Below the pieces are notes generated by a model. That model did not search any database, had not been told where the DNA came from, and worked only from the letters and a program-made list of their open reading frames with translations. A stretch of 64,000 nucleotides of DNA from Rhizobium sp. NZLR1 (GTDB lineage: Bacteria; Pseudomonadota; Alphaproteobacteria; Rhizobiales; Rhizobiaceae), in contig NZ_CP071633.1 in NCBI RefSeq assembly GCF_017357385.1, positions 558,001 through 622,000 of the forward strand, written 5' to 3'. The position numbers and the translations under genes are program-made. This document shows positions 34,765-45,734 of this stretch, one piece after another. Each line of letters starts with the position of its first letter. Positions within the stretch are counted from its first letter, which is position 1.

Positions 34765-36375
34765 TTAGCCGACGGAGATCGCCATCCCGTCGCGCTGCGG
34801 ATCGGCCGCGCCTTTCGAGATGCCGCCGTCAATCTTGATCGCGTGGACTGCGGCGAACGCGTATGTCTGCGGCGACCGCGCCACCTGGTAGCCCTGCGCC
34901 CGCAGCCCGTCTTCGACAGAGTGTCGAATCCGATTGCAGATGTCGATCGTGTTTGACACCCCTACAATCCTTGGCGCCGAGACGGCTTCGAGCACGGACA
35001 TGTCGAAATCAATCATGTTCATCAGGGATTGCGCAACGGCCGGCGCGATATAGCTGCCGCCTGGCGCTCCCATGACGATGCTGGGCTCGTCGCCCTTGAA
35101 GACGATCGTCGGTGCAGCCGAGCTGGGACGCCGCTTGCCGGGTGCGATCGACCCGGGCTTGCCGGGAAGCGGATTAAAGCGGCTCATCGTGCCATTATAC
35201 ATGAAGCCGAGGCCGTCGGTGATCGCGCCCGAGGGGCTGCCGAGGGTGTGGGTCATCGCGACTGCATTGCCGTCCTTATCGATCACCGAGATGTGGGTAG
35301 TGTCGCGCTGTGAGCCATCAGGACGCGAAACACTGGCGATCTCGCCCGCCTTGATCGCGCCGGCATGCGCCTTTGCATGCTCTTTCGACAGCAGCTTTTC
35401 ATAGGGCACGTCGACATAGGCGGGATCGCCCATATGCGCGTCCTTGTCGATCGTCATCCGCTTCATCGCTTCGAACAGGATGCGGACATGTTCGGTGCTG
35501 CCATGCTGCAGCGAGCCGACATCGAACTGCTCCATGATATGCAGGAGTTCGAGCATCGAGAAGCCCGAGCCTGGCGGAGGTGAGGTAGCAATGCGGTTGT
35601 CGCGGTAGTCGCCCCAAACCGGCTCTACCTTCGATAATTCGTAACGCGCCAGATCCTCCCGATCGATCAAGCCGCCATGTGTCTTGAAATCGTCGGCGAT
35701 CTGTTCGGCCAGTTCGCCGTGATAGAAAATGTCCGAGTCGCCGCTTCGCGCGATGCGTTCGAGGGTCTCGGCCATGTCCTTGTTGACGAGCAGGTCGCCG
35801 ACATTCTTGAGCGTGCCGTCGTCGTGGAAATAGGTTTTCCGGCCCGTTGCAGAAAAGCGCAGCTTGGCGAGCGTGTTGGCAAAGCCGTCGTTCGACTGGT
35901 CCTTGGCCCAATACCAGTGCATGTGGTTTCGGATCATGAAACCGTTACGGGCAAGGTGGATGGCCGGCTTGATGAGATCGGCCCAATCGAAGGTGCCGTA
36001 GTCGCGCAGCGCGGTCTCATAGCCCTTGAGCGAGCCGGGGGTGCAGACGGCAAGGTAGCCGATATCGGAAATATTGCCTTCAAGCACGTAGCCGAAGCCG
36101 TCGCGGCTCTGGTGCTTGATCTTGTCGAGCCACATGTCCGGTGCAGCCTTCAACGGCGCGCGCGCATAAAATTCGAGGATCTCGTGCACGCCCTTTTTCG
36201 GCATGTAGACATGCATCGAGCCGAAGCCGCCGATGCCGGCCATCTGCGGGTCGACCACCCCTTGGACGAAAGCACAGGCGAGTGCTGCGTCGATGGCATT
36301 GCCGCCGCGTTCGAGAACTTCCGCCCCGGCTTCGACTGCCTCCGGCTGAGGCGCTACGATCGTTGCATTTCTCAT
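34765..36375 (-). CDS. ggt: Gamma-glutamyltransferase / glutathione hydrolase family
   Basis: A 536-residue Ntn-hydrolase precursor. The N-terminal part (NATIVAPQPEAVEAGAEVLE, GGNAIDAALACAFVQGVVDP) is typical. Autocleavage would occur before the Thr in RDTTHISVIDKDGNAVAMTH; the small subunit carries the PSSAAPTIVF and MGAPGGSYIAPAV motifs. There is no signal peptide, so unlike classical periplasmic enzymes it should work in the cytosol on substrate brought in by the ABC importer. ATG 36375 overlaps the hydrolase stop. Gamma-glutamyl peptides or amides are the likely substrate class. Confidence 0.88.
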   Translation of the reverse strand: MRNATIVAPQPEAVEAGAEVLERGGNAIDAALACAFVQGVVDPQMAGIGGFGSMHVYMPKKGVHEILEFYARAPLKAAPDMWLDKIKHQSRDGFGYVLEGNISDIGYLAVCTPGSLKGYETALRDYGTFDWADLIKPAIHLARNGFMIRNHMHWYWAKDQSNDGFANTLAKLRFSATGRKTYFHDDGTLKNVGDLLVNKDMAETLERIARSGDSDIFYHGELAEQIADDFKTHGGLIDREDLARYELSKVEPVWGDYRDNRIATSPPPGSGFSMLELLHIMEQFDVGSLQHGSTEHVRILFEAMKRMTIDKDAHMGDPAYVDVPYEKLLSKEHAKAHAGAIKAGEIASVSRPDGSQRDTTHISVIDKDGNAVAMTHTLGSPSGAITDGLGFMYNGTMSRFNPLPGKPGSIAPGKRRPSSAAPTIVFKGDEPSIVMGAPGGSYIAPAVAQSLMNMIDFDMSVLEAVSAPRIVGVSNTIDICNRIRHSVEDGLRAQGYQVARSPQTYAFAAVHAIKIDGGISKGAADPQRDGMAISVG

Positions 36376-37226
36376 TTCGCGAGCCGCTCCTCCAGCACCT
36401 TTGCCAGGAAGGCCTTGACGTGACCGAGAACCTTCATCCGGTCGTGAGAGACGCCCGGAACACGATCGAATGTCACATCGACACCCGCTTTGCGGAATGA
36501 GTTCGCCAGGGCGGCAAGGCGCTCGGGCCGGGTGTTGCCGGCGTCGTTGGCGCCGTCCATATAATATTTGCCGCCCGGCTTGTGGGTGATTTCCCAGGTC
36601 TCCAGATCGGCATCGCCGACGATCATATGCACCGGCACCCTGGCGAGATCTTCGGGCCGGAAGGGCTTGCCGAAGCGCGCCTCCAGATCCCGAATGCCGA
36701 CCCACCAGTCACGCGTCGGATCCAGAAGGGTGACGGAACCAGGTGCGCCGATGGATGCCGCCCAGAGTTTTTCCGGATGCAGGATGGTGAAACGGTGCAC
36801 GAAATGCCCGCCGCCGGAGAAGCCGAACATGGCGAATTTGGACCAGTTCTGGCGGTATTTGTCGGCCATCTCCGCGACCATGGCGAGGACGACCTGGTCG
36901 TAACGGATGTCGCCTTCCTCAAGGAACTTGTAGCCGGAACGCGCACCATCGCCGAGAACGCCAACCGGGAAGATTGGGCAAAGGATGGCGCAGTCGTTGT
37001 AGAGCCCGAATTCGGCAAAACCGTCGCGGAAGTCGATGGCCGACGTGCGCCCGGTGCCGTGGACCGCGACCAGGAGGTCGAGCTCGCGGCCATCTGCCGC
37101 CGTCGGTGGCACATAAAGCACCATATGGAGGCGGGGATCGGCCTGAGAGGCGAAGATGGCCGTCTGGCCATAGTCATAGATGGCCTTCGCCCGGGCGACG
37201 GCTTCGCCCGTTCCAAGTTCCTGCAT
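36372..37226 (-). CDS. Alpha/beta hydrolase (esterase/peptidase-like)
   Basis: A 284-residue cytosolic hydrolase. An HGTGR oxyanion motif (LLVAVHGTGRT), nucleophile Ser in FAMFGFSGGGHFVHRF, an acid residue candidate in MIVGDADLETW and His in VPGVSHDRMKVLG form a plausible triad. The start at 37226 follows AGGAGACATTC. It sits between the binding-protein and ggt genes, with four-base overlap to ggt, so it probably acts in the same pathway, for example on an ester or amide of the imported compound. The exact substrate is unknown. Confidence 0.8.
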   Translation of the reverse strand: MQELGTGEAVARAKAIYDYGQTAIFASQADPRLHMVLYVPPTAADGRELDLLVAVHGTGRTSAIDFRDGFAEFGLYNDCAILCPIFPVGVLGDGARSGYKFLEEGDIRYDQVVLAMVAEMADKYRQNWSKFAMFGFSGGGHFVHRFTILHPEKLWAASIGAPGSVTLLDPTRDWWVGIRDLEARFGKPFRPEDLARVPVHMIVGDADLETWEITHKPGGKYYMDGANDAGNTRPERLAALANSFRKAGVDVTFDRVPGVSHDRMKVLGHVKAFLAKVLEERLAK

Positions 37227-37333
37227 GAATGTCTCCTGGAAGATGAAGAAAGGGACGGCTCTGGTGCGGCCCCATGCTGCTGTTTTAAAACCGCGTCGCA
37301 TCGAATGGATCGATGCGACGCACTTCAAATCTT

Positions 37334-37375
37334 AATTTGTCTCAAAACCGCTGCACGCTTTTGGACGACATGCAT
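37334..37375. repeat. Interspersed rhizobial intergenic repeat (copy 2)
   Basis: TTGTCTCAAAACCGCTGCAC followed by GCTTTTGGACGACATGC is a diverged copy of the hairpin module at 34726 to 34763. It lies between the hydrolase start and the binding-protein stop, again directly at a stop codon in the same operon. Confidence 0.6.
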
Positions 37376-38948
37376 CAGTCCGCCGGCTTCACGTCGTAAG
37401 CGAGCGTATATTTGTCGCCGCGCGGAGTGTAGGACACGGTCTTCTTGGCACCCAGCACGACATTTTCGTAATGCATCGGTAGGAGCCAGAGGTTGTTGAA
37501 GGTCTCAATCGACAGCTCCTGGAGAAGGGGCGCGCGTGCAGCTTCATCGAGCGTCGAACTCGCCTTGGCCAGCACCTCGTCGATCTGCGGATCGGACACG
37601 CCGCCGCCATTATATCTGCCGGTCCCCTTTTTCTCGTCGCGCGTGGCGACCAGCGCAACAGTCGGATTGGTGGTTTCGCCGGTGTTGACACCCCAGGAGC
37701 CGAAATAGGTGCTGTAGGCGCCTTTCGAATAGGCTTCCGAATACATCGACCAGGGCAGGACCTCGACTTTCGATTTGATGCCGATGCGCGTGAACATCTG
37801 GCCGACCGCCTGCAGAACTTCGGCATCCTTGACGTAACGGCCAGAGGGACCATGCAGGGTCAGGCTGAAGCCATCCGGATAACCGGCCTCGGCCAGAAGC
37901 GCCTTGGCGGCGGCAGGATCATAGCCCACCTTCTCGACTTTTTCGGAATAGCCGGCATAGCCTTGGGCGACGAATTGGTCGGCCACCGTGCCGTTCTTCT
38001 GCATGACGCGGTCGACGATTGCCGGCCGGTTGATCGACATCAGCATTGCGCGACGCACCTGCTCATCCTTGAGCGGGTTCTTGTCGAGATCGGAGCCATC
38101 CGCAGCCTTCACGAAAGGTGAAACATCGCGGCTGACATCGAGGCCAAGATAAACGAAGCGGGAAGACAGGCCGTTGATGACTTGCAGATTATCGCTCGCT
38201 TCCACGCGTGCCATTCCATCGGCAGGAAGGGTTTCGACAATGTCGATCTCGTTGGAGAGAAGCGATGCCAGACGGGCGCCATCGTCGGGCAGGAAGCGGA
38301 GCGTGACGTTCGACCAGTGCGAGGGGCCAGCGAAATAGCTGTCATTGCGCTTCAAGGTCAGGTTGCTGCCTGGCGAATAGGAGACGAAGGAATATGCCCC
38401 GGTTCCGATTGCACACTTGCCGTTGTCGAAATCCTGGACTGGCGCCTCCTTGCAATCGGCGCTGATAATGCGAATTCGGCTGACGGAATTCAGCAGGATC
38501 GGATCCGGAACCTTCGTCTCGACGACGATGGTATAGAGATCCGTGGCCGTGACGTTCACAATATTGCGTGTGTAGGAAGCAAAGCTCTGGCTGGGCTTGT
38601 CGCGGGCACGCAGAAGCGAAGCGATGACGTCATCGGCGTTGAACTCGCTGCCGTCATGGAATTTCACGCCCTTTCGCAGCTTGAATTCCCAGTGGGTAGG
38701 GTCGACGACCTTCCATTCGGTGGCGAGTTCCGGCGCATTTGCCGACGTTCCGGTGAGGTTTATGAGGCTGTCCCAGATATGGCGCGAGGTCGCATTGTTG
38801 GGCGCCGAACTGTCTTCATGGGGTCGAGCGTCGTCGGCGTCGTCGACATCCCGATCGTCAGCGGGGTTTCCTGTGCGACGACCATTGCAGGAATAGCAAT
38901 CGTGCCGAACAGCCCGATAGCTGCTCGCGTCAATGTTTTTACGGCCAT
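37375..38948 (-). pseudogene. Dipeptide-type ABC substrate-binding protein, single-base frameshift
   Basis: The first frame (from ATG 38948) encodes a signal peptide (AAIGLFGTIAIPAMVVAQ) and the mature start PLTIGMSTTPTTLDP. The match then continues one base out of phase as HEDSSAPNNATSRHIWDSL, and the rest, KFHDGSEFNADDVIASLLR to the C-terminus LAYDVKPAD, is a normal SBP_bac_5 protein. One G is lacking in the GGGG run at 38820 to 38823 (plus strand); five would restore a protein of about 524 residues. Either the importer has lost its binding protein or this is a homopolymer sequencing error. It is the first gene of the operon. Confidence 0.85.
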
Positions 38949-39073
38949 TTCTTCAATCCCGGTTTAGCGTTTTTAGGCCGACCTTGCTTGGTCGGTACGA
39001 GCAGGTTCCCGTCCACTCTCGACACAAATTGGTAAGGGCCCCTCAAGGGGGTTGTCAAACGGAAAACAAGCGC

Positions 39074-39090
39074 GTTACGATAGGTGTAAC
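39074..39090. promoter_or_regulatory. Dyad in the binding-protein/IclR divergent spacer
   Basis: GTTAC-gataggt-GTAAC is an inverted repeat in the 193-base spacer between the binding-protein gene and the IclR-type gene, a possible regulator site. Short arms make this a weak call. Confidence 0.3.
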
Positions 39091-39141
39091 TTCAAACTAT
39101 GCCATGCCTTCAACCTCTGTCGCGGAAAAAATTCTGGTCCC

Positions 39142-39906
39142 ATGGACAAAAGACAACCGTCAAAAAGCGATATCGTGCAGTCTGTTGATGTCTGCATCGA
39201 CGTCTTGCTAAATGTCGCCAAAAACCCGGATATCAGATTGACTGAGGTGGCGCAGAACCTCGGGGAAACCAAGCCGAGAATTTTGCGCATGTTACGCACA
39301 CTGGAACGGCGCGGCCTGGTGCGGAAGAGCGATACAGGCACTTACCGGCTGGGGACGACTGCGATCATTCTCGGGACTGCCGCCTCGACACAGGTTGATC
39401 TGGTGCGAATAGCCAATCCTGTTCTTGAAGAAGTTGGCCAGAAGGCGAACGAAACGACCCAGCTCAGGATCATCGACAATGGCGAATCCCTGTGCATTGC
39501 AAAGTTCGAACCGATGCGCGACTTGCGGGTACAGGCGGTGATCGGTCGAAGACGACCGCTCACCGCCGGCTCGTACAAGGTGCTTCTCGCCTATCTCCAC
39601 CCCCAGGTGCAGTTGCAAATGATCCCCGAGACTTTGCCGCGGCTGACCAAGCGCACCATCACGGATCGCAGCAAGTTGGTTGCTGAATTGGATAAAATCC
39701 GCCGCCAGGGATTTTGTGTGAGTTACGGTGAAGTCAGCGAGCAACTCGTCTCCGTCTCAGTGCCGGTTCTGGCATTCGACGGATCCGTGATCGCCGCGGT
39801 GAATGTCGGCGCCCCCGCCTTTCGCACGCAAAAAAGCGACGTCGACCGCTTCATCGTTCTGCTGAAGGAGGCCTCCAGCAAGATATCGGCCCGGCTGGGA
39901 TGGTAG
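39142..39906 (+). CDS. IclR-family transcriptional regulator
   Basis: A 254-residue regulator. The winged helix near residues 10 to 70 (DVCIDVLLNVAKNPDIRLTE, VAQNLGETKPRILRMLRTLE, RRGLVRKSDTGTYRLG) is followed by the IclR effector domain (LRIIDNGESLCIAKFEPMRD, GFCVSYGEVSEQLVSVSVPV). The ATG at 39142 fits the family length; its ribosome-binding site is weak. It is divergent from the ABC/GGT operon and is its likely regulator, responding to the imported compound. Confidence 0.88.
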   Translation: MDKRQPSKSDIVQSVDVCIDVLLNVAKNPDIRLTEVAQNLGETKPRILRMLRTLERRGLVRKSDTGTYRLGTTAIILGTAASTQVDLVRIANPVLEEVGQKANETTQLRIIDNGESLCIAKFEPMRDLRVQAVIGRRRPLTAGSYKVLLAYLHPQVQLQMIPETLPRLTKRTITDRSKLVAELDKIRRQGFCVSYGEVSEQLVSVSVPVLAFDGSVIAAVNVGAPAFRTQKSDVDRFIVLLKEASSKISARLGW

Positions 39907-39953
39907 AGCTTTTCGTTCTGCGCCATATCGGAAAGCCCCTTCTTTAAGCAAAT

Positions 39954-40889
39954 TCAGGGGAAAAGATCGGGGAGTTCGGAGCGTGCGATGCGTCGCAACC
40001 TGACCGCTTCTGCCGAGTCTATCGATTGATAAGGAGAGCGTAAGCGGGTGCCCACCGGTCCCCAATTGCCGATGGCACACAAAAGCTTGTCGAGAGCGGC
40101 GTTCGAATAGCCGAAATCCTGGCGAAAGGGGACGATATGCGCGTCCATAAACATGCAGATGTGTCGTTCCAGTTCGAGTGCGGCGTCGAGATCGCTTCGC
40201 ATCGAGAGTGTCCAGGTCTGAGCACCGCGGGGACTAAGGCAGGCCACATTGGAAAAGGAGCCTGCTGCGACGCCTTGCTTGATGCCGGTTGCGAGATGAT
40301 GGCCGGGGACGAAGAGCGAAAGCCCGGACAGATGCCGGCGTGTTTCGGCATACCAGGAAGCGTCGCCGTCGGCGAGCTTGATGCCGGTCACCTCCGGCAC
40401 TGCCGCGCAGACCATGCCCAACTCCTTTGGCGCCAGCACCCGTTTTGCATGCGGCGGATTGTAGAGGATGAGCGGAATTCCGTCGGCGACGAGGGCCGCC
40501 CGTTTCAAAAAGTCGACTGCTTCGGCATCGCTGATCGGCCACCAGTCCGGCAATATGACCTGAATGGCGCGGGGATCGAGCCCGGCGGCGCGGCGGACGC
40601 GATTGAGCATGATCCGCGGGTCGGGCTGGCAGGCGCCGATCACGAATGGCATGGAGGAAGCCTTGCAGCGTTCGGCCAGCATCGCCTGGATGCTGTCGAA
40701 TTCCTCCTCCGTCTGATTGTGGAATTCCCCTGCCGTGCCGTTCGAATAGATACCATCGACACCGGCATCGATGAGGATATCGATCTCTTCGCCGAGCTTG
40801 TCGAATTCGATACTGTCATCGGCTGCGATCGGCAAAAGCAGGCTCGCCCAGTTTCCGCCGATGGCGGGATGTGGCGTCTTCGCGTTCAT
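39954..40889 (-). CDS. DapA-superfamily aldolase/lyase (dihydrodipicolinate synthase / NAL family)
   Basis: A 311-residue TIM-barrel protein. The Schiff-base Lys lies in VTGIKLADGD and the catalytic Tyr in LILYNPPHAK. GTAGEFHNQTEEE replaces the usual G-T-T-G-E motif. GGAG precedes the ATG. It is the last gene of the second ABC operon, which also codes another DapA-family member at 42893. The family cleaves or forms 2-keto acids; the natural substrate here is not predictable. Confidence 0.85.
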   Translation of the reverse strand: MNAKTPHPAIGGNWASLLLPIAADDSIEFDKLGEEIDILIDAGVDGIYSNGTAGEFHNQTEEEFDSIQAMLAERCKASSMPFVIGACQPDPRIMLNRVRRAAGLDPRAIQVILPDWWPISDAEAVDFLKRAALVADGIPLILYNPPHAKRVLAPKELGMVCAAVPEVTGIKLADGDASWYAETRRHLSGLSLFVPGHHLATGIKQGVAAGSFSNVACLSPRGAQTWTLSMRSDLDAALELERHICMFMDAHIVPFRQDFGYSNAALDKLLCAIGNWGPVGTRLRSPYQSIDSAEAVRLRRIARSELPDLFP

Positions 40890-40913
40890 CTGTTTTCTCC
40901 GGTAGATGGCGGA

Positions 40914-41867
<954 letters not shown>

Positions 41868-42884
41868 CTAGATCTCCTGCCATCTGATGCAGCGGCTGCG
41901 GTGCTGCGGATTGACCTGTTCAAGCACGGGAACCGCGGCGCTACAGGCATCGATCGCGAATTTGCAGCGCGGCGAAAAGGCACAGCCGCTCGGCATGTTC
42001 ATCAGGCTCGGGACCATGCCGGGAATGGCGGCGAGCTTGTCGCCGGCCTGCTTCATCCGCGCCGCGTCACCCAGGCGCGGCATGGAGGCGAGAAGGCCCA
42101 TCGTATAGGGATGCTTCGGATTGCGGAAAACCTCGCCGACCGGTCCCTCTTCGACGATCCGGCCGGCATACATCACCGCGACGCGATGGGCGATTTCGGC
42201 GACCACGCCAAGATTGTGGGTGACGAAGAGCATGGCCATGCCGCGCTCGCGCTGCAGCCTGAGAAGCAGATCGAGAATCTGCGCCTGGATCGTCACGTCG
42301 AGCGCCGTGGTCGGCTCGTCGGCGATCAGCAGCGCCGGATCGCAGGCGAGCGCCATGGCGATCGTGGCACGCTGGCGCATGCCGCCCGACAATTCGTGCG
42401 GATATTGGCCGGCACGGCGCCGGGCGTCCGGTATACCGACGCTTTCAAGCAAGGCGACGGCTGCGTCCATCGCCGCCTTGCGGCCCGCCCCGCGATGGAT
42501 GCGGATCGGTTCGGCGATCTGGTCGCCGATGGTGAAAACGGGATTGAGGCTCGACATCGGCTCCTGGAACACCATGCCGATGTCGTCGCCCCTGATCCCG
42601 CGCATGCTCCTTTCATCAAGGGAAACAAGGTCCCGGACCGCGCCGGACCGCGTGGTCAGGCGGATGCTGCCTGCGGCGATCACACCGATGTTGCGGGTGA
42701 GCAGCTGCATGACCGACAGGCTGGTGACCGACTTGCCGGAGCCGGATTCGCCGACGAGCGCCAGCGTCTCGCCGGCGGCAACCGTCAGGTCGATATCGTT
42801 GACCGCGGTGATCTCGCCGCCGCGCATGCGGAAGATCGTTCGCAATCCCCTGATATCGAGTACCGGTCCGGCGGTCTGTTCCAT
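41868..42884 (-). CDS. ABC transporter ATP-binding protein (OppD/DppD type), second operon
   Basis: A 338-residue ATPase with Walker [20 protein letters not shown]-loop [14 protein letters not shown], signature [15 protein letters not shown], Walker [13 protein letters not shown] and H-loop [12 protein letters not shown]. The C-terminus ([28 protein letters not shown]) is oligo_HPY. The ATG at 42884 lies eight bases after the DapA-type gene stop; longer frames upstream are shadows of that gene. Confidence 0.92.
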   Translation of the reverse strand: MEQTAGPVLDIRGLRTIFRMRGGEITAVNDIDLTVAAGETLALVGESGSGKSVTSLSVMQLLTRNIGVIAAGSIRLTTRSGAVRDLVSLDERSMRGIRGDDIGMVFQEPMSSLNPVFTIGDQIAEPIRIHRGAGRKAAMDAAVALLESVGIPDARRRAGQYPHELSGGMRQRATIAMALACDPALLIADEPTTALDVTIQAQILDLLLRLQRERGMAMLFVTHNLGVVAEIAHRVAVMYAGRIVEEGPVGEVFRNPKHPYTMGLLASMPRLGDAARMKQAGDKLAAIPGMVPSLMNMPSGCAFSPRCKFAIDACSAAVPVLEQVNPQHRSRCIRWQEI

Positions 42885-42892
42885 CGGCTTGC

Positions 42893-43810
42893 TCAGTTCA
42901 GCAGGCCGGTTGCACGCAGGATCTCGTCGATCCGTGCCGTTTCCGCATCGTTGAGCGAGGCACGCGGTCGCGGCATGACGGCGCTGTCGATGATGCCGAG
43001 GCTCTGCATGGCGGCCTTGAAGGCGCCGATACCCGATGCACCTCCACTGACACGGCCCTGCGCGACCCAGACGATTTCGAAGAGCCGGCAGAGGCGCTCC
43101 TGCTCCTTCTTTGCTGCGACCCAATCGCCGCGCTGCGCGGCATCCCAAAGGCGCACATAACCGTGCGGATCGACATTGGCGATACCGGGAACAACGCCGT
43201 CGGCCCCCATCAATAGCGCTGTGTCGACGACGATCTCGGAACCGGTCATCAGGAAGACGTCCTTGTGTTCGGCAAGGTCGAGGAGCGCATAGCGGAAGTT
43301 GCCGTCGTCGCCGCTGGAATCCTTGAGGCCGATAATGGCGCCTTCCCTGGCAAGCGTGACGACGGTCTGGCGCTGCAGCTTGACGTGAACGCAGACAGGA
43401 ATGTCGTAGGCGATCAGCGGTACATCCACCGCGTCTCTCACATAACGGAAATGGTCGAGGATCTCGGACTGGCTGGTGACAGTGTAAAATGGTGCGGTTA
43501 CCACCACTGCGTCGGCGCCGGCGGCCTTTGCGACCTTCGAATGAGCGATGACCCGATCCGTGGCCGGATCGATGACGCCGACGATCAGCGGCACGCGGCC
43601 ATTCACCACCTTGGCGGAATGCTCAATGATTTCGCGGCGGGTCTTTTCGTCATGGAAGATCACTTCGCTCGTCGAGCCGAGCACGAATACGCCGTGGCAG
43701 CCGGCATCGATCAGATGTTCCAGCACGCGGGTATAGGAGGGGTAGTCGACGGTGAGATCCGGATTGAGCGGTGTTACGACGGGGGGGACGACACCCTTGA
43801 ATTTGGTCAT
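42893..43810 (-). CDS. DapA-superfamily aldolase/lyase, second copy in operon
   Basis: A 305-residue protein with [15 protein letters not shown] at the N-terminus, GSTSEVIF in place of G-T-T-G-E, Schiff-base Lys in [10 protein letters not shown] and Tyr in [10 protein letters not shown]. It is only distantly similar to the 39954 protein. Position between permease and ATPase genes shows that it is part of the transported compound's pathway. Together with the other copy this suggests degradation of a hydroxylated or keto sugar acid, opine or hydroxyproline-type compound. Confidence 0.87.
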   Translation of the reverse strand: MTKFKGVVPPVVTPLNPDLTVDYPSYTRVLEHLIDAGCHGVFVLGSTSEVIFHDEKTRREIIEHSAKVVNGRVPLIVGVIDPATDRVIAHSKVAKAAGADAVVVTAPFYTVTSQSEILDHFRYVRDAVDVPLIAYDIPVCVHVKLQRQTVVTLAREGAIIGLKDSSGDDGNFRYALLDLAEHKDVFLMTGSEIVVDTALLMGADGVVPGIANVDPHGYVRLWDAAQRGDWVAAKKEQERLCRLFEIVWVAQGRVSGGASGIGAFKAAMQSLGIIDSAVMPRPRASLNDAETARIDEILRATGLLN

Positions 43811-43828
43811 TTTCGCTTCTTTCGATTG

Positions 43829-44707
43829 TCAGTTCAGTTCGGCACGCGGGTCGAAGGCATCTCTGAGGCCATCGCCGATGAAATTGATTGCAAGCACGGC
43901 AAGGATCAGCGCGCCGCCGGGGAAGAGCCATTGCCACGGATATTGTTCGAGTACGGCCGTCGAGCGCGCCGCATTCAGCATGTTGCCCCAGCTGGCCGCC
44001 GGCGGCGCGATACCGAGGCCGAGGAAGGACAGGCCCGCCTCGAGCAGGATGGCATTGGCAATCTGCAGCGTTGCGTAGACCACGAGGATATCGATCGAGT
44101 TCGGCAGACCGTGGCGGAAGAGCAGATGCCCGATACCGGCGCCCATGCCGCGGGCGGCCATGACGAAGTCGCGCTCACGCAATTCCAGCAGCCGGGAGCG
44201 GATCATGCGGGCAAGCAGCGGCCAGGAGAGCAGCGAGATGACGAGCACGGTCGGCCAGATGCCGGTGCCGGCAATCGAGGCGAGCACAAGCAGGAAGATG
44301 ACAGGCGGCAGGGTCATCACCAGATCGACAAAGCGCATCGAGACCGCGTCCGTCCAACGTCCCGCAAGCGCCGATATGGCTCCGAACAGAAAGCCGATGA
44401 CCGCGGAAAGGGCGGTCGACGCGACGGCAACCAGCAGAGAAATCCTGCCGCCTTCGAGTACGCGCGCAAAGACATCGCGGCCGACGCCGTCGGTTCCGAA
44501 CCAGTGGGTTGCCGTCGGGCCGCTGTTCATCGCCAGAAGATCGATATCGTTCGGCTGGAAAGCCCACCATAAAGGATAGGAGAGGATCAGCAGCAGCATC
44601 GGAATGGCAATGCAAACGCCGGCAACGGCCGCGCTGTTGAGCAGAAAACGGCTGGAGGCGCGGGCAAGTGGCCCCGGGCTGCGGCGTTGGGGGGAGCGTG
44701 CCAGCAT
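43829..44707 (-). CDS. ABC transporter permease (DppC/OppC type), second operon
   Basis: A 292-residue permease. [20 protein letters not shown] is the OppC-type signature and [20 protein letters not shown] the EAA loop. About six helices. ATG 44707 lies two bases after the DppB stop, so the two permeases are coupled. Confidence 0.92.
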   Translation of the reverse strand: MLARSPQRRSPGPLARASSRFLLNSAAVAGVCIAIPMLLLILSYPLWWAFQPNDIDLLAMNSGPTATHWFGTDGVGRDVFARVLEGGRISLLVAVASTALSAVIGFLFGAISALAGRWTDAVSMRFVDLVMTLPPVIFLLVLASIAGTGIWPTVLVISLLSWPLLARMIRSRLLELRERDFVMAARGMGAGIGHLLFRHGLPNSIDILVVYATLQIANAILLEAGLSFLGLGIAPPAASWGNMLNAARSTAVLEQYPWQWLFPGGALILAVLAINFIGDGLRDAFDPRAELN

Positions 44708-44709
44708 GG

Positions 44710-45669
44710 TCAGCCCACCTTGATGCGCGGGTCGACAACCGCATAGGTGATGTCGGTCAGAAGATTGACGACGATAACGCAAGCGCCGATGACGAGCGTC
44801 GCTCCCATGATGACGGGGTAGTCGCGGGTCTGCACGGCATCGACGAGCAAAAGCCCCATGCCCGGCCAGTTGAAGACGCTCTCGATGAAGATGGCGCCGC
44901 CGATCGCAAGCCCGATGGTTGAGCCGATCAGGGTGACGATCGGAAGAAGCGCATTGCGCAACGCATGTTTAGCGATGACCCAGAACTCGAGAACGCCCTT
45001 GGCGCGGGCCGTGCGCACGTAATCCTGGTTCAGAACTTCGAGCAGCGAAGCGCGCATGTAACGCATGATCAATGCGGTTTGCGCGACGGACAGGAGGGCG
45101 GCCGGCAGGATCAGATGGTGAAGGAGATCACCGACCGAGAACTCCTCGCCGGGCGTCAGCATGCCACCCGACGGCATCCAGTGCAGGCGGACCGAGAAAA
45201 TATAAAGGCCGATCAGTGCGCTGAGGAATGCCGGGCTCGAAATGCCGGCAAGCGCAACCACCGACAAGGAGAGATCGGCGAACGAATTGCGGCGGACGGC
45301 GCCGATCACCCCGCAGGCGATGCCGAGGACGATGGCGACGGCAAGTGCGGTGCCCATCAACAGCACCGTAGGTCCGATCCGCGACAGCACCAGGCTGAGT
45401 ACTGGCTGGTCGAGGCGCTTGATCGAATAGCCAAGATTGCCGGTCAACGCCTGCTGCAGCCAACCCAGATACTGGACGGGCAAGGGCTGGTCGAGTCCGA
45501 GGTTTCTGCGCAGATCGGCAAGATCTGACGGCGACATCGGCAGGTTCGGATCGATATAGGCATCGATCGGATCGCCGGGTGTCAGGCGCAGCAGCAGGAA
45601 GATCAGCATGCTCAGGGCAACGAGCATGCCTACCCCTATGATCAGGCGTCTAAGACTGTATCGAAGCAT
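44710..45669 (-). CDS. ABC transporter permease (DppB/OppB type), second operon
   Basis: A 319-residue permease: N-terminal helix ([19 protein letters not shown]), [16 protein letters not shown], and the EAA loop [20 protein letters not shown]. An in-frame TTG two codons upstream is an alternative start. It follows the binding-protein gene by about 65 bases. Confidence 0.92.
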   Translation of the reverse strand: MLRYSLRRLIIGVGMLVALSMLIFLLLRLTPGDPIDAYIDPNLPMSPSDLADLRRNLGLDQPLPVQYLGWLQQALTGNLGYSIKRLDQPVLSLVLSRIGPTVLLMGTALAVAIVLGIACGVIGAVRRNSFADLSLSVVALAGISSPAFLSALIGLYIFSVRLHWMPSGGMLTPGEEFSVGDLLHHLILPAALLSVAQTALIMRYMRASLLEVLNQDYVRTARAKGVLEFWVIAKHALRNALLPIVTLIGSTIGLAIGGAIFIESVFNWPGMGLLLVDAVQTRDYPVIMGATLVIGACVIVVNLLTDITYAVVDPRIKVG

Positions 45670-45734
45670 CGTCAATCCGTATTGTCAGGCCGTCCTATCA
45701 GGGTGGCCGAAGCCACCCAGGCTTGCGGAAACGC

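Noticed and set aside
34765..36705. Upstream extension of the ggt frame
   Set aside because: The extra codons are hydrolase DNA in another phase. ATG 36375 gives the conserved start.
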